Source of the DNA: Cynocephalus volans
Taxonomy: Eukaryota > Chordata > Mammalia > Dermoptera > Cynocephalidae
Reading direction: 5' to 3'
Length of the DNA stretch: 64,000 nt
Assembly: GCF_027409185.1 (NCBI RefSeq)
Contig: NC_084466.1
Coordinates: 72,274,501 to 72,338,500, forward strand
In this document: piece after piece, positions 60,336 through 64,000 of the stretch
How the letters are laid out: every line of letters starts with the position of its first letter
Numbering within the stretch: the first letter of the stretch is position 1
Translations under genes and position numbers: made by a program
Notes under the pieces: model-generated
Database searches by the model: none
Seen by the model: the letters and a program-made list of their open reading frames with translations, nothing else
What the model was told of the DNA's origin: nothing

Positions 60336-60648
60336 AGATACGGATTTATTTATTGTCAAGATATGTGTATTTCACTTTTGAACTTGGTCCTGTGGCTTGG
60401 CTCTTGCATGTAGTCTTCACTAAAAAATATGGTCTTTCTGGAGTCTTTCTGGTCTTAACTAAAGGCCAGTGAGCTGAGTAATTTCTTTCTACTCTGGATG
60501 AACTGTAACTCCAGTGTTCCTCAGCCCTGTTATCCTTTCACTGTTCACTGCTCTGTGTCAGTGAAGTAACCCCAGGAAGAAAGCTAGGGTCATTGCTGGG
60601 CAATCTTAGAGCTCACGTTGTTTTTATTTCCTCAAAACTAACTGTCCT
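60336..60648. other. Unique-looking sequence, nothing recognised
   Basis: No gene or named repeat is seen; this is the insertion target flank of the chimeric element at 60665. Confidence 0.4.
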
Positions 60649-61173
60649 AAACTAACTCTTTTTTTTTTTTAATTTTTATTGAATCATAATTGATTGTACA
60701 TATTTTGGGGGTTCAACATTGACATATGTTGATCGAATCAATGTTACTAGCATATATATTGTTACAAATCATACTTATTCTTTATGTCCCTTGTCCAATC
60801 TCTTCCTATACCTCTCTTCCCCCCACCCTCTACCTCTGATAACCCTATATTTCTTCTCTCCTTCTAAAAGAATAATGGTTACTCTGTTGATTTGTTGCCT
60901 AGATGATCTGTCCAATGCTGAGGTGTGTGTTCAGGTTCCCCAATATTATCAGAGAGCTGATGCTTCTTCTGTCACTCTGGAATGGGCTTTGTGAAGAGAG
61001 ACATCCTCTTCTTTGGTCTCTGCTGGTGACTCTCCTTGTGTCAATGTACTCTAGTAGCTGGCAGACCATCTGCATGGTAGTTGTGGCATCTAGCCACTTT
61101 TGTGGCAGCCATGTTTATTGTGGAGGCTGTGGTGGGCCACCCACATGGAGGTAATGCTTTTGGCATGCTCCTT

Positions 61174-61356
61174 GGTGCTGGTGGTGTGCCTGGTTGTAGG
61201 TGGGGGGGTCTGGTTCCTTGCTCCATGCCTCAGGTCTCTGAGTGGGCCTCAAGGTACTGGCGGTGTGCCTGGTTGTGAGAGAGGGGTCCAGTCACCAGAT
61301 CCATGCCTCAGGTCCCTGGGCAGGCCCCGAGGCACTGGTGATGTGCCTGGTTGTTT
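61174..61356 (-). repeat. About 78-bp tandem repeat in an L1 5'UTR
   Basis: Units start at 61174, 61253 and 61331 (79 and 78 bp, third partial). Each has ggtgctgg or ggtactgg, then gtgtgcctggttgt and ccatgcctcaggtc. It lies in the chimeric element's 5'UTR, GC-rich; its role as a promoter repeat is inference. Confidence 0.85.
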
Positions 61357-62410
61357 GTGGGAAGGAGAAGTCCAGTCCCTGGTGCAGCTGGAACTAATTT
61401 TTGTCCTTAGCTTACTTCTAAAATGGGGAACTTTCTGTGGGGAACAGTACTTGAGTTCTGTGGTTCAGCTAAATTGCTGCTTTGCTGCTAATTCCCTAGG
61501 GAAGTGTTTTCATGCAACTCAGGTTTTACTGGTTGACTTTATAGGTACTTCCAGCTCTCCAGATACCCAATGCACATGGGTTGCGTAGAAACTCTGATCT
61601 GGGCCTGAGTCTTTTCATCAGACTGCACCCCATGCAATTCTATATTCCTGACCAGTCTCTTCTGAGTGGTCTCTTGCAGATTGGGGTGCCAGTCAGTTGT
61701 GCTTGCTGTGTCCCAGTGTTCCCCCGGTGGGCCCATCTCCCCTGCTGCCTGTACTGCAAACACTTCCCATGGGACGGGCCATGGGCAGGTCCCTTGCAAT
61801 GACTCACTGGCCTCTGAGTGGCTTGTTTTTTCAGTTGTTATGGCTCCTCGTTCCTATGTGCGTCCACAGAAACCCTATTAGGGGTCTTCCTGGCCTGGGG
61901 GCCACCAAGGCCCTCTTGTCCCCTGCTGCTTCCAAGCAACCTCATCTGAATGGCACAGCTGCAGCTTTTGCTGGCTCCAGCTCAATGCACTCAGCAGCTC
62001 TAGCCTGAAAGTGTCCATGGTATGCAATGTTCCTGTACCTGTACAGTATCATTTGATTCAGGGACAGCTGTATCTGGTGCAGGCCTCAGACTGCTTCTGC
62101 TCATGGTGGAAGATGACAGGCAACCCATTACTGACTTCATGTTGAGGCAGCAGAGGAAGAGGCAGCAGGGGGAGGGCACCAGCCAGAGACAGGGCAGACC
62201 CACCTGTTTCACCTTCCCACACTGAGCTGAGGTGGGTGGGTGCATCCTGGAAACTTGTGGAAGTTTTCCTCTGATCATTCAGGGTGTGTATGTTCCCAGT
62301 TCATGCATGATGGTCATTGAGTAGAGTAATTCATTGCATTTGGAGGATGTTACTGAATTTGGGTATTTAGACCTTCAAAACCTTGCGTGACCAGTGCTTA
62401 TGTCCCCAAG

Positions 62411-62573
62411 GGGATGCATTGTGTCTGGAGACACTGCAATATCAGGCCAATGCATGGACTGGATGGAGCAAGCTCCTGTCCATGTCCCTGCTCCAAAAAT
62501 CCATTTAATATATTGTCCTCAGATAGAGGACATATCAGATATTAAACTAAGAACAGATATTACACTTGATCTT
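62411..62573 (-). pseudogene. U2 snRNA pseudogene, 5'-truncated, fused to L1
   Basis: The minus strand reads, from 62573, aagatcaagtgtaatatctg and then gtttaatatctgatatgtcc, atggatttttggagcagggac and ggagcttgctcca, the body of U2. It starts at about U2 nucleotide 23-24, so about 23 nt are missing, and runs to the 3' end. The Sm-site word attttttgg is nearly intact as atttttgg. The branch-point recognition GUAGUA reads gtaata, and a 3-nt gap lies near 62550, so it is not functional as a spliceosomal RNA. Confidence 0.92.
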
Positions 62574-62590
62574 CAAACTAACTCTTTTTT

Positions 62591-63244
62591 GATGTCTGAT
62601 AGTGATCAGTATTTCATACAACGTTATACCTGTTTTTGTTGGAAGGCCAAGTCCTGTACCAGGTACTCTTTCAAAGCAAAAATTCATTTTACCTGTTTTT
62701 AAGGTAAGGAAATTTAAATTAAGAAAGTCTATGTTATTTGCTTATTGTGACAAATTAAGTAACAAACAGAAATAGATTTTAATCCAGGTCTTCTGATTTT
62801 ATTTCTAGAATATTTATACTACATCACAGCTGCTTTAAAAATGAATAGCACTAGAGAAATATGTAATGCAGTAGATTTTCTAACTCAATGGTTTACAAAC
62901 CTTTCAGTTCACGGAGTAATAAAATTGCAAATACTTTGTAGAACATAACTTATGGGTAACAGCTGTTTATTTTTTTTCTAGATATTAAACACATGCATAG
63001 AGACAACAACAATAATGATCATCTACTAGCATTACTATTCATAAAAGGAAGAACATATAATCACTAAAATGCTATAAACAAACATCATTTCATAAAAACC
63101 CCATCAAATGAATGAATTTTGTTTTATAAAAGACACATTTATCTCCTTTGGCCATGAAACAAAGCAAAGTTCAATATAGACCAAAGCCTGTCTGAAGACA
63201 GGTATCTGTAAATAACTGAAAGTACTATTTTATTAAACAAACAT
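62591..63244. other. Unique-looking AT-rich sequence, nothing recognised
   Basis: No gene or named repeat. 62750-62830 and 63170-63220 are featureless. Confidence 0.4.
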
Positions 63245-63251
63245 TATTATA

Positions 63252-63341
63252 ACATTTTCTGTGTCGAACAGCATTCTTCTCAGTGCTTACAGTTATTACT
63301 TCATTTAAACATCATAAGTACATCACAAATCAAATCTATCA
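63252..63341 (-). repeat. MIR SINE, minus strand, piece 1
   Basis: Reversed MIR words: cagcattcttctcagtgctt and attacttcatttaaacatca fit the MIR 3' region. It is interrupted by the LTR at 63342. Confidence 0.75.
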
Positions 63342-63908
63342 TGTGGCATATACTATAAAGCATATGTACCTCACAGGGCCTGGTTTTCCAAAGCCTTGCA
63401 GTTTCAAATATTGACCTTGCAGAGGACTGGATATTTTCCCCAGGCTATTGAGTCTCTGTTGCAAGAGAAGAATTGTGGCACAGCAAGGTTGTTGGCTCAA
63501 AGACAGATTAGTTACTGACTGATATCTAAGTTGCTGGAAAACTATTAGAGGGAGAAGGGATGTTTGCTAAGATCAAGCTTGTGTTGATAGGACCACTTAA
63601 TTGTCTACTGGAATGTCATCTGGCTTGTTTCACTAAAAGTTATCAGCCTATATTGTTAAACTATAATCCCACCTATGTTTTCTTCCTGTAACTTCCTGAT
63701 CTGGAAAATAAATGAAGGAAGAGAATCCTAATTCGGGGTTAATTTCCTGAGGAAGGGATCCCTCTCACTGGAGGGTTCCAGGGAAGTTAACCACTTCAGG
63801 GCCTCTCACTGCTCAGAAGAGATGGGCTTTGAGTAATCCTTTACGTCTCTGCCACCCAGGGGAAGAGGGATGACAAATCCGTGGGAGGCAAAGCAACACA
63901 AAGCAACA
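63342..63908. mobile_element. Solo LTR (TG...CA) of an ERV-like element
   Basis: It begins tgtggcatatact and ends ...caacacaaagcaaca, with the 6-bp direct repeat ctatca immediately outside (63336-63341, 63909-63914). The 567-bp length, an AATAAA signal at 63706-63711 and canonical TG/CA ends fit a solo LTR. Six-bp duplications suggest a class II-type integrase, but a 5-bp ERVL reading cannot be excluded. Family not recognised; orientation is plus if the AATAAA is the polyadenylation signal. Confidence 0.82.
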
Positions 63909-63914
63909 CTATCA

Positions 63915-64000
63915 TGTTCCCCATTTTACAGATGATAAATCTGATGCATGAAAAAATGAAATATTCTGCCCAAGTTCACACAGCTAATAGGTGGCAGATC
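63915..64000 (-). repeat. MIR SINE, minus strand, piece 2 (window edge)
   Basis: The words ttccccattttacagatgat and cccaagttcacacagctaat are the reversed MIR core. It continues piece 1 across the solo LTR and is cut by the window end. Confidence 0.88.

Larger units (their letters stand above)
60665..62574 (-). mobile_element. U2 snRNA-L1 chimeric retrocopy, minus strand
   Basis: The direct repeat aaactaactctttttt flanks it at 60649-60664 and 62575-62590. On the minus strand the order is U2 snRNA (62573-62411), a long GC-rich L1 5'UTR (to about 60950) of the CCACCACAGCC type, a short ORF2 endonuclease piece (about 60889-60948), a 3'UTR remnant (about 60680-60888) and a poly(A) (reversed T-run at 60657-60670). 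ORF1 and almost all of ORF2 are missing. It is a single insertion, not two adjacent ones, because one duplication encloses all of it. Confidence 0.92.

Noticed and set aside
61100-61588. A 162-residue open frame on the plus strand
   Set aside because: It lies antisense to the GC-rich L1 5'UTR with tandem repeats; openness follows from GC content and repeats, and no domain is seen.
1-64000. CRISPR arrays, operons, prokaryotic elements
   Set aside because: No direct-repeat/spacer pattern or bacterial gene structure; all repeated units are L1, SINE, LTR or microsatellite.

Overview
This is a mammalian intergenic or intronic window made almost entirely of transposable-element layers, and I recognise no host protein-coding exon. 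AT-rich sequence, ancient MIR, L2 and L1M fossils, MaLR-type LTRs and younger L1 (LINE-1) insertions fit a eutherian. Two copies of a tRNA-derived SINE (17789-17920 minus, 38570-38720 plus) resemble, from memory, the CYN SINE family of colugos (Dermoptera). A colugo such as Galeopterus or Cynocephalus is therefore my best guess; this is inference and was not checked against a database.

Layout. 1-3360: ancient L1M remnants. 4031-9272: a decayed, nearly full-length L1. 10553-12950: one MIR split into three pieces by a MaLR LTR (itself carrying an L1 3' end) and by a poly(A)-less L1 fragment. 13700-16306: an ancient antisense L1 carrying a MaLR LTR, a short unidentified poly(A) retrocopy and a 5'-truncated L1. 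17738-17972: a palindromic MITE-like element split by a CYN-like SINE. 20440-29822: a MaLR LTR, an old L1 fragment, an older L1 (22076-28960) interrupted by a young 5'-truncated L1 (25836-27599), and further L1 fossils. 34742-46307: an older L1 interrupted by a young, 6.0 kb full-length L1 (35837-41840), which in turn carries a SINE. 46700-54800: mostly unique sequence with old L1, L2, MaLR and microsatellites. 54835-59688: an antisense full-length L1. 60000-60335: a MaLR LTR broken by an internal inversion. 60665-62574: an antisense U2 snRNA/L1 chimeric retrocopy. 63342-63908: a solo LTR inside a MIR.

No L1 here has two intact ORFs, so none looks able to move by itself. The longest open pieces are ORF2 3' parts at 39980-41272 and 26152-27309.

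The most notable structures are two. The full-length L1 has a 5' end that is a MaLR LTR fragment starting about where that LTR's transcription start is expected, enclosed by a perfect 14-bp target-site duplication. The U2-L1 chimera is bounded by a shared duplication and its L1 part has lost almost all coding sequence.
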